A DNA stretch of 64,000 nucleotides from Siphonodentalium dalli (GCA_032622095.1 CP136068.1:51456443-51520442); one strand, 5' to 3'; positions 60,201-61,672 are shown, numbered from the stretch's first letter. Program-made: numbers and translations. Notes: generated by a model not told the origin, from the sequence alone.

Positions 60201-61672
60201 TCTTTTTATTATAAGTGACTCTATAATATTAAACTAGATTGATTTCCTTCTTTTCATTATAAGTGACTCTATAATATTAAACTAGATTGATTTCCTTCTT
60301 TTCATTATAAGTGACTCTATAATATTAAACTAGATTTCCTTCTTTTCATTATAAGTGACTCTATAATATTAAACTAGATTTCCTTCTTTTCATTATAAGT
60401 GACTCTATAATATTAAACTAGATTTCGCATATCAAAACCACTGTTATGTAAACATTACTGTTGCAGTGGAATTACTGATAAATAAATTTTAACAGAAGAG
60501 ATATGTAATTAATCGATTCTGATAACTAAAGCGTATTTTGAAGAAATGTTGATGATATGGGGACCGTCTGATTGAGTACCGTTAAGGGATGTTTAAATTA
60601 CTTAAATGATGCGAAAGTTCGGTCGTTCTTGCGACATTTTTTGAGCCAATGAGAGTTCAATCCGATATCAATGGACAGAGTGATATTCACCATAAAAAAA
60701 CTATTACCAGACCTTGACCTCTCAATTTAAAATTCAACAGGACAGATCGGCAAGGTATGAGAGCATAAACGGACAGAGTGAAATCCTCACGATGAGGACA
60801 GAGTGGGCCAGTGAGAAGCTAGATCTGCAGATGGCGCTGAATCGTGCCGAGCGGGAGATCGACAGATTACGGCATGATCTGAGACTTGTACAGGACCAAT
60901 TGACGGAGAGTGAAGGATCTGACATGGATGTCAGTGTCAATCATGTGAAGGTTTGTAACCTCTTCACTGCTATTTGATGCCCTTATATTGTGTGCTGGAC
61001 CATTTTATTTGACGTTATGTTCATTGTTTAGTGGCAAAAATGTAACTTGTGAAAATCCTATAACTGATCCCAGATGGAGAATAGTCAAATTGTAGGTTTT
61101 TGGAAATCTTAACACCTATTTCAACTTTATCATCAGTAATATTTATTGGCATAAAATAATTTCATTATTATTTTCGCCGAGAGCTTTCCGATGAAGGCAA
61201 CAAGCCATATTTCCGACTAAATCCTGAAAAGTTACCCATAATTCTGCCGTCGTTAAGAGGTCGATTAATTAGAGCATTACTGTAGTTCTACTTTTCCAAT
61301 TATTTTTTTCAAATTGGTGCATGTATTTTATGGGTCTCACTTTAAAGGGGCCGGCATATGGTAAATATCCAACAGCCGAGTGAATCAACAACATTACATC
61401 AATAAGCCTATTTACACAATGTGACCTTTTCAGGTACAGAGGTTGTATGGTAAATACCTGAGAGCCGAGAGTTTCAGGAAGAATCTGATTTATCAGAAGA
61501 AATACCTGCTCATCCTACTCGGTGGATTCCAGGAATCTGAGGCTAACACGCTGCAGTTCATAGCTCGCTTAGGTGTTTATCCCAACATGGAAGACATCAG
61601 GAGGCGGAGCCGGCACTGCAGGCCTTATATGAAATTCCGAAGTGCTGTCAGGGTCGTTATCGCTTTGTCAAG
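3833..61672 (+). CDS. AKAP9/PCNT: Pericentrin/AKAP9-family centrosomal scaffold gene, 26 exons, partial at both ends
   Basis: Joining the exons below gives about 2,010 residues of almost continuous coiled coil rich in Glu, Lys, Gln and Leu, ending in a PACT domain (exon 26). In this family PACT targets the protein to the centrosome or cis-Golgi. The coiled coil scaffolds gamma-tubulin complexes, kinases and phosphatases to nucleate microtubules. Every junction is GT-AG and phase-compatible. Introns are phase 0 up to exon 14, then mixed: phase 1 after exons 14 and 18, phase 2 after 19, 21 and 26. The PACT ending (LGVYP, then RPYMKFRSAVRVVIA) resembles pericentrin as much as AKAP9, and invertebrates often have a single homologue, so I do not choose between them. 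I did not recognise a PKA RII-binding helix. The N-terminal exons lie to the left of the window, and the last part of PACT plus the 3' UTR to the right. The exon 4 frameshift is the only break in the reading frame. Confidence 0.92.
4671..5447. mobile_element. Non-autonomous element with 'gtcccccga' ends and internal tandem subunits
   Basis: The left end reads 'ttgttgtcccccgaaaatt' and the right end 'cacgtcgggggacactg', so the termini are inverted copies around 'gtcccccga'. Inside are about three diverged subunits that each carry 'ataactcaagtttggatc' or 'catatcaaaatacaggtcaa'. No transposase is present. The right end lies 45 bp upstream of exon 2. Confidence 0.65.
5493..5693 (+). CDS. AKAP9/PCNT: Exon 2, acidic coiled coil
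   Basis: The acceptor is 'gattgtgctttgcag' and the donor 'gtacgt'. The exon is 201 bp, 67 codons, phase 0. It starts RISSLEADIIKMQ, contains a Pro/Glu-rich stretch (EPVRTPELSVSREE) that probably breaks the helix, and ends SQQTEE. Confidence 0.87.
5705..6010. repeat. Diverged copy of the 'ggatgttcactactatgagg' repeat family
   Basis: A 'gggggggggtatactgattg' opening, 'ccgtccatccggcagatatc' and 'atggatgttcactactatga' match the tandem-subunit family at 47923-49115. A further degenerate piece lies at about 6240-6420. These are non-coding. Confidence 0.6.
6419..6687. mobile_element. TTAA-flanked two-hairpin MITE (piggyBac-like), copy 1
   Basis: It is bounded by TTAA (6419-6422 and 6684-6687). Inside are a 'ccatgactggagcttcctga' end, two hairpins built on 'gcattctcttata...tataagagaatgc', the spacer 'aatatttaccttgaccttgt' and a 'catcatgaaatgg' end. 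It has no ORF. Its right edge is 50 bp before exon 3. Confidence 0.8.
6738..6923 (+). CDS. AKAP9/PCNT: Exon 3, Gln-rich coiled coil
   Basis: The acceptor is 'tgattatatttatag' and the donor 'gtatat'. The exon is 186 bp, 62 codons, phase 0. It starts ELNHQKNALQQQVQEQ and ends IEKHDKE. It is strongly heptad-like with many Gln residues. Confidence 0.88.
7128..7296 (+). CDS. AKAP9/PCNT: Exon 4, coiled coil with a one-base frame disruption
   Basis: The acceptor 'ttattttattgcag' and donor 'gtgagt' bound 169 bp, one base more than 56 codons. From phase 0 the frame reads TSELTESQKEMKEKLEERNE and onward, but reaches TGA at 7248-7250. Dropping one base near 'gcgggtacc' (7230-7237) restores an acidic coiled-coil frame (TSDESNELDLLQNENENLR) that ends in phase 0 at the donor. 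The following exon is also phase 0. This is most simply an extra G in the assembly, or else a real frameshift allele. Confidence 0.82.
7439..7507. repeat. Two-copy 33-bp tandem repeat in intron
   Basis: 'tctcctctgyatc' followed by 'tagctctggccattatttc' occurs twice in a row. The rest of the intron between exon 4 and the 8081 element shows no feature I can name. Confidence 0.65.
8081..8231. mobile_element. 'caagcct' MITE, single-palindrome form
   Basis: This 151-bp near-perfect palindrome begins 'caagccttgaaatagtgtgt' and ends with its complement. It is flanked on both sides by the same 8-bp target duplication, 'accatgaa' (8073-8080 and 8232-8239). The arms contain 'cagaatgaggtccccagagg'. The 8-bp duplication suits hAT-like transposition. 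No transposase is present. Confidence 0.88.
9023..9130 (+). CDS. AKAP9/PCNT: Exon 5, coiled coil
   Basis: The acceptor is 'ataaatacctacag' and the donor 'gtaagt'. The exon is 108 bp, 36 codons, phase 0. It reads MQLKLYSENSEINTL and ends IEDLKRDI. The opening ATG is an internal methionine, not a start. Confidence 0.85.
9156..9341. mobile_element. TTAA-flanked hairpin MITE with poly-T core
   Basis: TTAA at 9156-9159 and 9338-9341 bounds 'ccctttgagggcca' and 'tggcactcaaaggg' inverted ends. The middle is a short 'gcattctcttata' hairpin and a run of about 28 T. The terminal arm 'tatcaacccatat' is shared with the element at 15249. It starts 26 bp after the exon 5 donor. Confidence 0.8.
9366..9530. 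mobile_element. Long hairpin, probable MITE
   Basis: The arms 'ggataacagtgtggtgtttt...gtggcaaat' and the reverse complement (9467-9530) pair over about 60 bp around a GC-rich loop 'gggcgacggcggagccgg'. A related single arm ('gggatataacggtgtggtct') recurs near 9965, within a patch of higher CpG at about 10020-10330. Confidence 0.75.
10795..10990. mobile_element. Degenerate TTAA two-hairpin MITE fragment
   Basis: It carries the diagnostic spacer 'aatatttaccttgaccttgt' and the second hairpin 'gcattctcttatatatgcg'. The first hairpin and right end are eroded. Confidence 0.7.
11058..11510. mobile_element. 'caagcct' MITE, full-length two-palindrome form
   Basis: It starts 'caagtctgattatag' and ends 'aactcagacttg'. 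Two palindromes built on 'gaggtccncagagggtgaat' flank a spacer of about 200 bp. The right end is only 12 bp upstream of exon 6, so the intron's branch-point region must lie inside the element. No clear 8-bp duplication survives. Confidence 0.78.
11523..11684 (+). CDS. AKAP9/PCNT: Exon 6, coiled coil then polar linker
   Basis: The acceptor is 'gccctcttcacag' and the donor 'gtaagt'. The exon is 162 bp, 54 codons, phase 0. It starts EEEQQRMQEERKMKDK, then moves to a polar segment (HHQSGLDQSADISLTDTD) and ends FMSMGSA. An upstream in-frame ATG at 11484 belongs to the adjacent MITE and is not used. Confidence 0.87.
11917..12246 (+). mobile_element. tRNA-derived SINE, copy 1
   Basis: A tRNA-like head ('tagctcaatagcccagaggt', A-box-like, and 'ggttcaccgcc', B-box-like) is followed by a body with 'tggcttggtcggat' and 'agcaaggtc'. 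The same body appears at 43155-43380. It is not a functional tRNA, because the cloverleaf cannot be completed. Confidence 0.65.
12581..12833. mobile_element. TTAA-type MITE, second subfamily
   Basis: The left end is 'gtaaccctttctatactaaa' and the right end 'tttagtatacaaagggttaa', inverted with a TTAA (one copy mutated to gtaa). A central hairpin is 'gttcagataataagttcaac'. Related fragments lie at about 31190-31330, 51240-51320 and 56370-56450. Confidence 0.78.
12834..13410. other. Intronic AT-rich stretch
   Basis: I see no exon or nameable repeat. It contains AT-rich runs with 'tatatataattc' and similar simple sequence. Confidence 0.45.
13411..13967. mobile_element. Element with inverted ends and an expanded internal short repeat
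   Basis: The left end 'caggtcaggcacttcctgaa' with 'ccactattatagtggtatat' mirrors the right end 'ggaattgaggatgtgcctga'. On the right arm 'aataatagtggaatacc' has expanded to about four copies (13870-13950). No ORF of note is present. Confidence 0.7.
14059..14208 (+). CDS. AKAP9/PCNT: Exon 7, coiled coil with small internal duplication
   Basis: The acceptor is 'tatactaacatcag' and the donor 'gtacat'. The exon is 150 bp, 50 codons, phase 0. It starts ANIQQELGDALTQRAE. An exact 18-bp tandem duplication (14167-14184 and 14185-14202) doubles the hexapeptide EEDKHA near the end. Confidence 0.87.
14937..15850. mobile_element. Retroposon-like element with a nested TTAA hairpin
   Basis: It opens 'ctagctggggtacccggagt' and shows repeated 'attattagtgccctttt' blocks. 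It ends 'tccagccgtttggtcagcgg' followed by 'acaaacaaacaaac', an ending typical of RTE-like and related non-LTR retroposons. It has no ORF. A separate hairpin element (15249-15462) is inserted in it. Confidence 0.5.
15249..15462. mobile_element. Near-perfect 200-bp hairpin between TTAA sites
   Basis: TTAA at 15249-15252 and 15459-15462 bounds two arms of about 100 bp. The arms begin 'cctttcagtgccaagtcc' and meet at 'gagctcttagagctc'. They are almost fully complementary. The arms share 'tatcaacccatat' with 9156-9341. Confidence 0.88.
16738..17059. mobile_element. TTAA MITE with expanded T-rich repeat core
   Basis: The TTAA-bounded ends are 'ccctttcatgatgggagc' and 'gtcatgaaatgg'. One hairpin arm ('tataagagaatgcattggcc') is followed by about seven diverged copies of 'ttcttacattctttaacaattttt'. 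Confidence 0.72.
17347..17493 (+). CDS. AKAP9/PCNT: Exon 8, coiled coil
   Basis: The acceptor is 'cttgtctttatttgctag' and the donor 'gtaatt'. The exon is 147 bp, 49 codons, phase 0. It starts PCDPPDSRVSASEVDNL and ends ENLTDFQ. Only the N-terminal ten residues look non-helical. Confidence 0.85.
17494..19290. other. Intron sequence without a clear gene
   Basis: This is the left part of the 8.1-kb intron 8. A short dispersed repeat, 'gaatttaaaactgagcgaaa', appears near 18590 and again near 19225. I found no exon with paired splice sites. Because the flanking exons are both phase 0, a missed small exon cannot be excluded by frame. Confidence 0.5.
19296..19885. mobile_element. 'ccaaaattttc' element, copy 1 (hAT-like ends)
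   Basis: The left end is 'gcagggtccgcgctgggcca' with 'aaaattttcttttgccaaat'. The right end is 'gccattggcaagtggcagcgcg'. Both ends match, in the same arrangement, the element at 45296-46214. No transposase is present. Confidence 0.62.
19886..21244. other. Intron sequence without a clear feature
   Basis: Apart from a 16-base poly-C tract at about 21104-21119, I see no repeat or exon I can support. Confidence 0.45.
21245..21503. mobile_element. TTAA two-hairpin MITE, copy
   Basis: It is bounded by TTAA on both sides, with 'cctattcatgactgaagctt' at the left, both 'gcattctcttgtatatgc' type hairpins and the 'aatatttaccttgaccttgt' spacer. Confidence 0.82.
22487..22740. mobile_element. TTAA two-hairpin MITE, copy
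   Basis: The left site is mutated to tcaa and the right site is TTAA. Both hairpins and the spacer 'aatatttaccttgatcttgt' are present. The right end has a short duplication of 'gtaagggtta'. Confidence 0.8.
22945..23460. repeat. Dispersed repeat, unexpanded form of the 57-60 kb locus
   Basis: Sequence from 'agggactcacag' through 'catcaacaagtgcatg'-like text to 'gtaaacattactgttacagt' and on to 'ataatgattataataacaa' matches both flanks of the large minisatellite (56765-57265 and 60430-60480). The 48-bp unit is present here once only, at about 23035-23086. Confidence 0.7.
23896..25330. repeat. Tandem-subunit repeat element, seven units of about 160 bp
   Basis: It opens 'aagtttgagctattgccatgg'-like sequence. 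It contains seven units with 'gggctacaggtcgtaccttt', 'gatgggaacgagtcatttt' and 'gccatcttggattttactct', starting near 23991, 24145, 24307, 24464, 24628, 24788 and 24954. It ends around 'cattgactgtaacacatg'. A shorter relative is at 55655-56260. It is non-coding; short frames inside are not conserved between units. Confidence 0.78.
25627..25743 (+). CDS. AKAP9/PCNT: Exon 9, coiled coil
   Basis: The acceptor is 'atatttattttcag' and the donor 'gtaagt'. The exon is 117 bp, 39 codons, phase 0. It starts NKLQEDFDTVQGML and ends SKVISPELL. Confidence 0.87.
26316..26429 (+). CDS. AKAP9/PCNT: Exon 10, coiled coil
   Basis: The acceptor is 'caaattgtcttccag' and the donor 'gtacga'. The exon is 114 bp, 38 codons, phase 0. 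It starts EKCEAELNLLRKELTEK and ends LNERLETQ. Its last 17 bases and the donor are repeated about nine times in the adjoining intron. Confidence 0.88.
26412..26730. repeat. 34-bp minisatellite seeded from the exon 10 donor site
   Basis: About nine imperfect copies of 'gagagactggaaactcag' followed by 'gtacgatttaattaac' run from the end of exon 10 into the intron. Most copies retain a cag|gtacg or close relative. Confidence 0.88.
27125..28633 (+). CDS. AKAP9/PCNT: Exon 11, large coiled-coil exon
   Basis: The acceptor is 'ccaatctcattccag' and the donor 'gtacat'. The exon is 1,509 bp, 503 codons, phase 0, ten times longer than most exons of the gene. It starts ESTQKEIDDMKNEIQKK and ends LLLRNKLE. 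Nearly all of it is Glu/Lys/Gln/Leu heptad sequence, with related segments such as EEKLRITLVELQKERM and EEKLKLALIQMQTEKER that suggest internal duplication. Short serine/glycine breaks (SSSSGSDN; SVIGSSQSY) probably separate helices. I recognise no enzyme motif. An in-frame ATG at 27107 lies upstream of the acceptor and is not a start. Confidence 0.93.
28851..28988. repeat. 20-bp tandem repeat, seven copies
   Basis: Seven virtually identical copies of 'aattcttgtatgacttaaat' lie in a row. The last copy is cut at its TTAA by the next MITE. Confidence 0.92.
28985..29238. mobile_element. TTAA two-hairpin MITE inserted in the 20-bp array
   Basis: TTAA at 28985-28988 belongs to the last 20-bp unit, and TTAA at 29235-29238 closes the element. 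The left end is 'ccctatcatgactggagc' and the right end 'cccatcatgaagggg'. Both hairpins are present. Confidence 0.87.
29717..29971 (+). CDS. AKAP9/PCNT: Exon 12, coiled coil
   Basis: The acceptor is 'tattgttttacctag' and the donor 'gtttgt' (weak at +3). The exon is 255 bp, 85 codons, phase 0. It starts DKNALIEQLKKQLDKYKK, has a Thr/Asp-rich break (DDTAGTTMDSTEE) and ends DPDLGFE. The intron before it (29239-29716) shows nothing I can name. Confidence 0.88.
30058..30199. mobile_element. Hairpin element
   Basis: The arms 'ctacagtttttgtttgaata' and 'atgtattcaaacaaaaaact', with inner arms 'gtctggaaagaaatatc' and 'gatatttctttccagac', form a long imperfect palindrome of about 140 bp. Confidence 0.75.
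30643..30847. repeat. 41-bp tandem repeat, five copies
   Basis: Five copies of 'atgacttactggtataggtt' plus 'ttatatattatagtgttgata' start at 30643, 30684, 30725, 30766 and 30807. They are nearly identical. Confidence 0.92.
31350..31583 (+). CDS. AKAP9/PCNT: Exon 13
   Basis: The acceptor is 'tataaattccttcag' and the donor 'gtaaac'. The exon is 234 bp, 78 codons, phase 0. It starts TPPVSYRGSTESLDSVPTSE, a Ser/Thr/Pro-rich linker that may be phosphorylated. It then returns to coil (MKRLNKELEKTLAELNYY) and ends TSDLVK. A TTAA-type MITE fragment lies just upstream (31190-31330). Confidence 0.88.
31584..32504. other. Intron 13, nothing recognised
   Basis: This is AT-rich intron with a small inverted pair around 'tacctgtgacaggta' (32078-32093). 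I see no exon or transposon end. Confidence 0.45.
32505..32778 (+). CDS. AKAP9/PCNT: Exon 14, basic/Gln-rich coiled coil
   Basis: The acceptor is 'tactctttaacag' and the donor 'gtttgt'. The exon is 274 bp, starts phase 0 and ends phase 1 with one G of a glutamate codon. It starts KLTTLKQELTTEHERHL and ends QLERLRAGS. The donor was chosen because it gives GAA across the junction with exon 15 and keeps the frame. Confidence 0.87.
32802..33076. mobile_element. 'caagcct' MITE, spacer-deleted two-palindrome form
   Basis: It begins 'caagccttgaaatagtgtgt' and ends with the complement. Two palindromes are almost back to back. The flanking octamers 'ctgaatag' and 'ttcaatag' agree at six of eight positions. 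It begins 24 bp after the end of exon 14. Confidence 0.85.
33084..33255. mobile_element. 'gaggatct' hairpin element, copy 1
   Basis: A palindrome around 'cactaaattcgattcgattc' and 'gaatcgaatttagtg' has outer 'atagaggatct' and 'gagatccattttatcacat'. Relatives lie at 47070-47220 and 47520-47865. A shared right end, 'gggtttcatgtgatat', also occurs at about 8650. Confidence 0.7.
33700..34940. mobile_element. 1.24-kb non-autonomous DNA element with 34-bp inverted ends
   Basis: 'ggccataataaatatattgc' continuing to 'tagatgatcatcgg' (33700-33733) is repeated in inverse at 34907-34940 with one mismatch. Inside are a region with slightly raised GC and three direct copies (34568-34788, period about 71) of 'gtgctacatagaatgtcccg' with 'tagatcggatgggatgttgg'. 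There is one inverted copy of the same unit (34425-34495) and a 25-base poly-C tract (34861-34885). No transposase frame is present. Confidence 0.85.
35231..35394 (+). CDS. AKAP9/PCNT: Exon 15, acidic polar linker
   Basis: The acceptor is 'ttattattttag' and the donor 'gtacga'. The exon is 164 bp. It completes the split Glu codon and reads SDDIELDLRSHPVTESMQ, then ends SGENLK. It is not coiled coil: Ser, Asp, Gln and Pro dominate, consistent with a flexible linker. Confidence 0.85.
35952..36170 (+). CDS. AKAP9/PCNT: Exon 16
   Basis: The acceptor is 'attttataatttatag' and the donor 'gtgaga'. The exon is 219 bp, 73 codons, phase 0. It starts MLLQRLNNEGLKMLSLSELR and ends KRVESLDK. It contains an amphipathic segment (SELRHLYNQMTREEFDQ) less regular than the coil before it. 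Its opening ATG is internal. Confidence 0.86.
36306..36695. mobile_element. 390-bp MITE with 40-bp inverted ends
   Basis: 'ataataagtatgcagtaatt' plus 'aaaaatatatattctctgta' (36306-36345) is inverted at 36656-36695 with a single mismatch. The interior has no ORF. I could not fix a target duplication. Confidence 0.88.
37436..37800. repeat. Copy of the 'ggatgttcactactatgagg' repeat family
   Basis: It opens 'tataccccaatgaccgaagg' and 'gagtatactgtcttacatgc', includes 'ggatgttcactactatgagg', and has a local 45-bp duplication of 'ctttgtttttctgaaaaatg'. Confidence 0.68.
37921..38175. mobile_element. TTAA two-hairpin MITE, copy
   Basis: TTAA sits at both edges, with the left end 'ccctaccaagactggagc', both hairpins, the spacer 'aatatttaccgtgaccttgt' and the right end 'aatggaaaggg'. 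Confidence 0.83.
39204..39461. mobile_element. TTAA two-hairpin MITE, copy
   Basis: TTAA is at 39204-39207 and 39458-39461. The left end is 'tcctttcatgactggaac' and the right end 'cccatcatgaaaggg'. Both hairpins are present. The intron between 38176 and 39203 shows nothing I can name. Confidence 0.83.
40035..40345. repeat. Dispersed repeat, copy 1
   Basis: 'aatcgaccataccatatcac' through 'gtaaatatttacatctggat' to 'gtgtttcacatcactttaa' recurs at about 50690-50985. The small ORF that covers it is explained by the repeat. Confidence 0.7.
40626..40640 (+). CDS. Candidate 15-bp micro-exon between exons 16 and 17
   Basis: 'ccttcctcatggttgatcag' precedes and 'gtaaga' follows a 15-base stretch reading VSELL in phase 0. 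This phase fits between exons 16 and 17. The splice signals are good but the sequence is too short to prove anything. Treat it as a hypothesis. Confidence 0.2.
41460..41694. mobile_element. TTAA two-hairpin MITE, inverted orientation
   Basis: It reads in the opposite direction to most copies: 'ccctttgatgactggagctg', then 'gcattaaagatcatgtgcc', and finally 'ttcaggaagctccagtcatg'. The right TTAA is mutated. Confidence 0.8.
41915..42359. mobile_element. 'caagcct' MITE, full length with perfect 8-bp target duplication
   Basis: This 445-bp element runs from 'caagtctgaatttagt' to 'ctatttgcaggcttg'. 'acaatcat' flanks it at 41907-41914 and 42360-42367. Two palindromes flank a spacer of about 200 bp shared with 54898-55314. 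It ends 48 bp before exon 17. Confidence 0.9.
42408..42578 (+). CDS. AKAP9/PCNT: Exon 17
   Basis: The acceptor is 'ctcgaatttcattgcag' and the donor 'gtaggt'. The exon is 171 bp, 57 codons, phase 0. It starts TSEVGISDWRKDLINALVTE, continues FAREREWIIAELQSYI and ends DRRIKHL. The Trp-containing, mixed-charge helix differs from the bulk coil. I think it corresponds to a conserved block ahead of the C-terminus in this family, but that is from memory. Confidence 0.87.
43155..43380 (+). mobile_element. tRNA-derived SINE, copy 2
   Basis: A-box-like 'tggtctaatggttaagag' is followed by a body with 'atggcttggtcggatta', 'gctgttcaaatcgcatgc' and 'gagcaaggtcgctcatact', matching 11917-12246. The head is degraded. 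Confidence 0.65.
43404..43636. mobile_element. Symmetrical two-hairpin MITE
   Basis: 'ccctgtgccaatgcattctc' begins and its complement ends the element. Two hairpins, each with loop 'gaccatagg', face each other around an AT-rich core. The hairpin stems are the same as in the TTAA family, but the outer TTAA ends are absent, so this may be a derivative or a progenitor. Confidence 0.78.
43893..44088 (+). CDS. AKAP9/PCNT: Exon 18, basic coiled coil
   Basis: The acceptor is 'acattgtctttgtag' and the donor 'gtgagt'. The exon is 196 bp, phase 0 to phase 1. It starts ENHQNDLLGKMQSADRQ and ends EKQELKRH, with one G carried to exon 19. The end of the exon plus the donor is repeated twice in the intron. 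Confidence 0.87.
44073..44138. repeat. 28-bp tandem repeat spanning the exon 18 donor
   Basis: 'gaattaaagcgacacggtga' starts at 44073 and 'gaattaaagcgacatggtgg' at 44101. A third partial copy starts at 44129. The first copy holds the real donor; the second changes gtgagt to gtgggt. Confidence 0.87.
44222..44419 (+). CDS. Candidate alternative terminal exon
   Basis: 'gttgacatttatctccag' is followed by 65 open codons starting YDKLDGESKTRVLLSG and a TAA at 44417-44419. Its composition is protein-like (ENLYGTLEVEENRLLDFL). It does not fit after exon 18, which ends in phase 1 and would read into a stop. It would fit after exon 17 in phase 0 as an alternative 3' end. No family match is recognised, and it could be a transposon or pseudogene fragment. 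Confidence 0.25.
   Translation, partial: YDKLDGESKTRVLLSGIHENLYGTLEVEENRLLDFLVNKAAFLWKAYVDCLPLSPDYIAQSTIRP
44420..45295. other. Intron with low-complexity TG-rich sequence
   Basis: Around 44500-44760 is a loose 'tgtatgtctgcc'-type TG/CT-rich region. I see nothing else I can support. Confidence 0.45.
45296..46214. mobile_element. 'ccaaaattttc' element, copy 2 (hAT-like ends)
   Basis: The left end is 'cagggttggcgctggaccaa' and the right end 'ggcagtacaaaaccctg', so the outer ends are inverted CAGGGTT. 'ttgccaaaatttttgccaa' and 'ccacttgccaaaatgtttgc' lie just inside, as in 19296-19885. Internal sequence differs in length and has no transposase. Confidence 0.68.
46426..46561. repeat. 39-bp tandem repeat before exon 19
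   Basis: About three and a half copies of 'gattctaattatgttatgtt' with 'agtcttaagttttct' end about 15 bp before exon 19, so they occupy the branch-point and pyrimidine region. Confidence 0.8.
46576..46798 (+). CDS. AKAP9/PCNT: Exon 19, coiled coil
   Basis: The acceptor is 'attccttgcatttcacag' and the donor 'gtaagt'. The exon is 223 bp, entering with two bases of a Val codon and leaving with two bases of a Ser codon. It starts VQLLDYKQQQQTIIQED and ends KNRYLSV. The phase agrees with exons 18 and 20. Confidence 0.87.
46767..46890. repeat. 62-bp duplication across the exon 19 donor
   Basis: The end of exon 19, its donor and 28 bp of intron ('gaaagagagaagaacc' to 'attctagcttgtaa') are repeated at 46829-46890. 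In the second copy the donor 'cgtaagt' has become 'cttacat'. Confidence 0.87.
47070..47220. mobile_element. 'gaggatct' hairpin element, copy 2
   Basis: It is a palindrome of about 150 bp: 'gttatgttgggatataagat' against 'atctaatatcccaacataat', with inner arms 'gtttgataaatttgattcac'. Confidence 0.8.
47520..47870. mobile_element. 'gaggatct' hairpin element, longest copy
   Basis: It begins 'gatatagaggatctcacatg' and carries a palindrome around 'cactaaattcgattagaatt'. It ends 'ggggtttcatgtgatataaa', as does sequence near 8650. Confidence 0.75.
47923..49115. repeat. Tandem-subunit element, six units of about 173 bp
   Basis: It opens 'attataccccctttttaaaa' and its complement 'aaaaaggggggggtatact', a small hairpin. 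It then repeats 'ggatgttcactactatgagg' at about 48050, 48226, 48398, 48573, 48745 and (variant) 48916. It closes near 'gagggggtatgcaccggacg'. Frames that run through several units are a by-product of the repeat. Confidence 0.82.
49202..49216. repeat. Poly-G tract
   Basis: This is a run of about 15 G, a likely site of length variation. Confidence 0.9.
49603..49800. repeat. Three-copy tandem repeat, about 70 bp
   Basis: 'ctgctgagttgttcac' followed by 'gtaataccagtatcactgca' occurs three times with few differences. Confidence 0.88.
50690..50985. repeat. Dispersed repeat, copy 2
   Basis: It matches 40035-40345 over 'aatcgaccataccac', 'gctcaattgtaaatatttac' and 'cagtgtttcacatcacttta'. The remaining intron 49806-51342 shows only a TTAA-MITE fragment near 51250. 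Confidence 0.7.
51343..51460 (+). CDS. AKAP9/PCNT: Exon 20, coiled coil
   Basis: The acceptor is 'attggttcttctccag' and the donor 'gtaagg'. The exon is 118 bp; it completes the Ser codon from exon 19 and ends in phase 0. It starts NALEEERSKTAHLHE and ends GDTVLK. Confidence 0.87.
51958..52220. mobile_element. TTAA two-hairpin MITE, copy
   Basis: The left site is ataa (mutated) and the right site TTAA. The left end is 'cccttccatgactggagctt' and the right end 'tcctgtcatgaaaggg'. Both hairpins are present. It ends 45 bp before exon 21. Confidence 0.84.
52266..52465 (+). CDS. AKAP9/PCNT: Exon 21, coiled coil
   Basis: The acceptor is 'gggtctattatttcag' and the donor 'gtgagc'. The exon is 200 bp, phase 0 to phase 2. 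It starts QTQTELDRERQKRVELSS and ends RQRENLT, with AA of a Lys codon carried over. Confidence 0.88.
52677..52939. mobile_element. TTAA two-hairpin MITE, inverted orientation
   Basis: TTAA sits at both edges, with 'ccctttcatgacgggagctg', 'gcattaaagatcctgtgcc' and, at the far end, 'caggaaactcaagtcacggg'. It lies 460 bp from the opposite-facing copy at 51958, with exon 21 between them. Confidence 0.85.
52972..53064. repeat. 26-bp tandem repeat, about 3.5 copies
   Basis: 'aataaaacatgtctccaaag' with 'gtgtat' is repeated about three and a half times. Confidence 0.88.
53729..53852 (+). CDS. AKAP9/PCNT: Exon 22, coiled coil
   Basis: The acceptor is 'atattttctgaatttcag' and the donor 'gtaagt'. The exon is 124 bp; it completes the Lys codon and ends in phase 0. 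It starts NMEKEHKRFFTIQAEMG and ends KDELDHIQ. Confidence 0.88.
54447..54600. repeat. 34-bp tandem repeat, about 4.5 copies
   Basis: 'ggtgcttctgaggaaatgac' with 'gtaaggtgacaaaa' is repeated with small deletions. Intron 53853-54446 otherwise holds nothing I can name. Confidence 0.87.
54898..55314. mobile_element. 'caagcct' MITE, full-length form
   Basis: This 417-bp element runs from 'caagcctacaaatagtgtgt' to 'actatttgcaggcttg'. The left palindrome is shortened. The spacer matches 41915-42359 in reverse. It ends 68 bp before exon 23. Confidence 0.85.
55383..55583 (+). CDS. AKAP9/PCNT: Exon 23, highly charged coil
   Basis: The acceptor is 'aacacaatatttgcag' and the donor 'gtgagc'. The exon is 201 bp, 67 codons, phase 0. 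It starts TQQIELTTRNEGLQE, contains an Arg/Lys/Asp-rich run (QQERDKDRDKRVIVRQ) and ends DDRMKM. Confidence 0.88.
55655..56260. repeat. Relative of the 23896 repeat, with a 17-bp tandem block
   Basis: It opens 'gtcaagtttgagctattgcc', carries about five copies of 'aaatccctcatttaatc' (55738-55818) and then two 'gccatcttggattt' subunits. It ends near 'cagtgcattgactaatg'. Confidence 0.72.
56529..56681 (+). CDS. AKAP9/PCNT: Exon 24
   Basis: The acceptor is 'ttggtgaaaatttcag' and the donor 'gtaaga'. The exon is 153 bp, 51 codons, phase 0. It begins HEQEIEIQRLHHKLVEME and ends with a Ser/Pro/Arg-rich linker (NSDSVSHSSTSPRRPYDSL), a likely phosphorylated hinge before the C-terminal module. Confidence 0.88.
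56765..57265. repeat. Left flank repeat of the large minisatellite
   Basis: It matches parts of 22945-23460 ('catcaacaagtacatgcaaa', 'ataatgattataagaacaaa', 'gattacataacaatcgtttc'), partly in inverse order, suggesting two copies of the dispersed repeat here. Confidence 0.6.
57266..60425. repeat. Large minisatellite, 48-bp unit, about 66 copies
   Basis: The unit is 'gattgatttccttcttttca' followed by 'ttataagtgactctataata' and 'ttaaacta'. Copies are nearly identical. They differ mainly at two places: 'aaactagatt' versus 'aaaatggatt', and 'cttttcatt' versus 'ctttttatt'. A few truncated units lacking 'gattgat' occur near 57360, 58030 and 60330-60420. It has no spacers and no coding potential. 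Confidence 0.95.
60741..60950 (+). CDS. AKAP9/PCNT: Exon 25, last coil before PACT
   Basis: The acceptor is 'tttaaaattcaacag' and the donor 'gtttgt'. The exon is 210 bp, 70 codons, phase 0. It starts DRSARYESINGQSEILTMR, continues as coil (LDLQMALNRAEREIDRLRHD) and ends with an acidic linker (SEGSDMDVSVNHVK). Confidence 0.9.
61434..61672 (+). CDS. AKAP9/PCNT: Exon 26, PACT domain (centrosome targeting)
   Basis: The acceptor is 'aatgtgaccttttcag' and the donor 'gtaagc'. The exon is 239 bp, phase 0 to phase 2. It encodes most of a PACT domain: YLRAESFRKNLIYQKKYLL, then ILLGGFQESEANTLQFIARL, LGVYP and finally KFRSAVRVVIALSR. In pericentrin and AKAP9 this domain docks the protein to centrioles/centrosome and binds calmodulin. 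The terminal basic helix that normally follows (after VVIALSR) would be in an exon beyond the window. Confidence 0.96.
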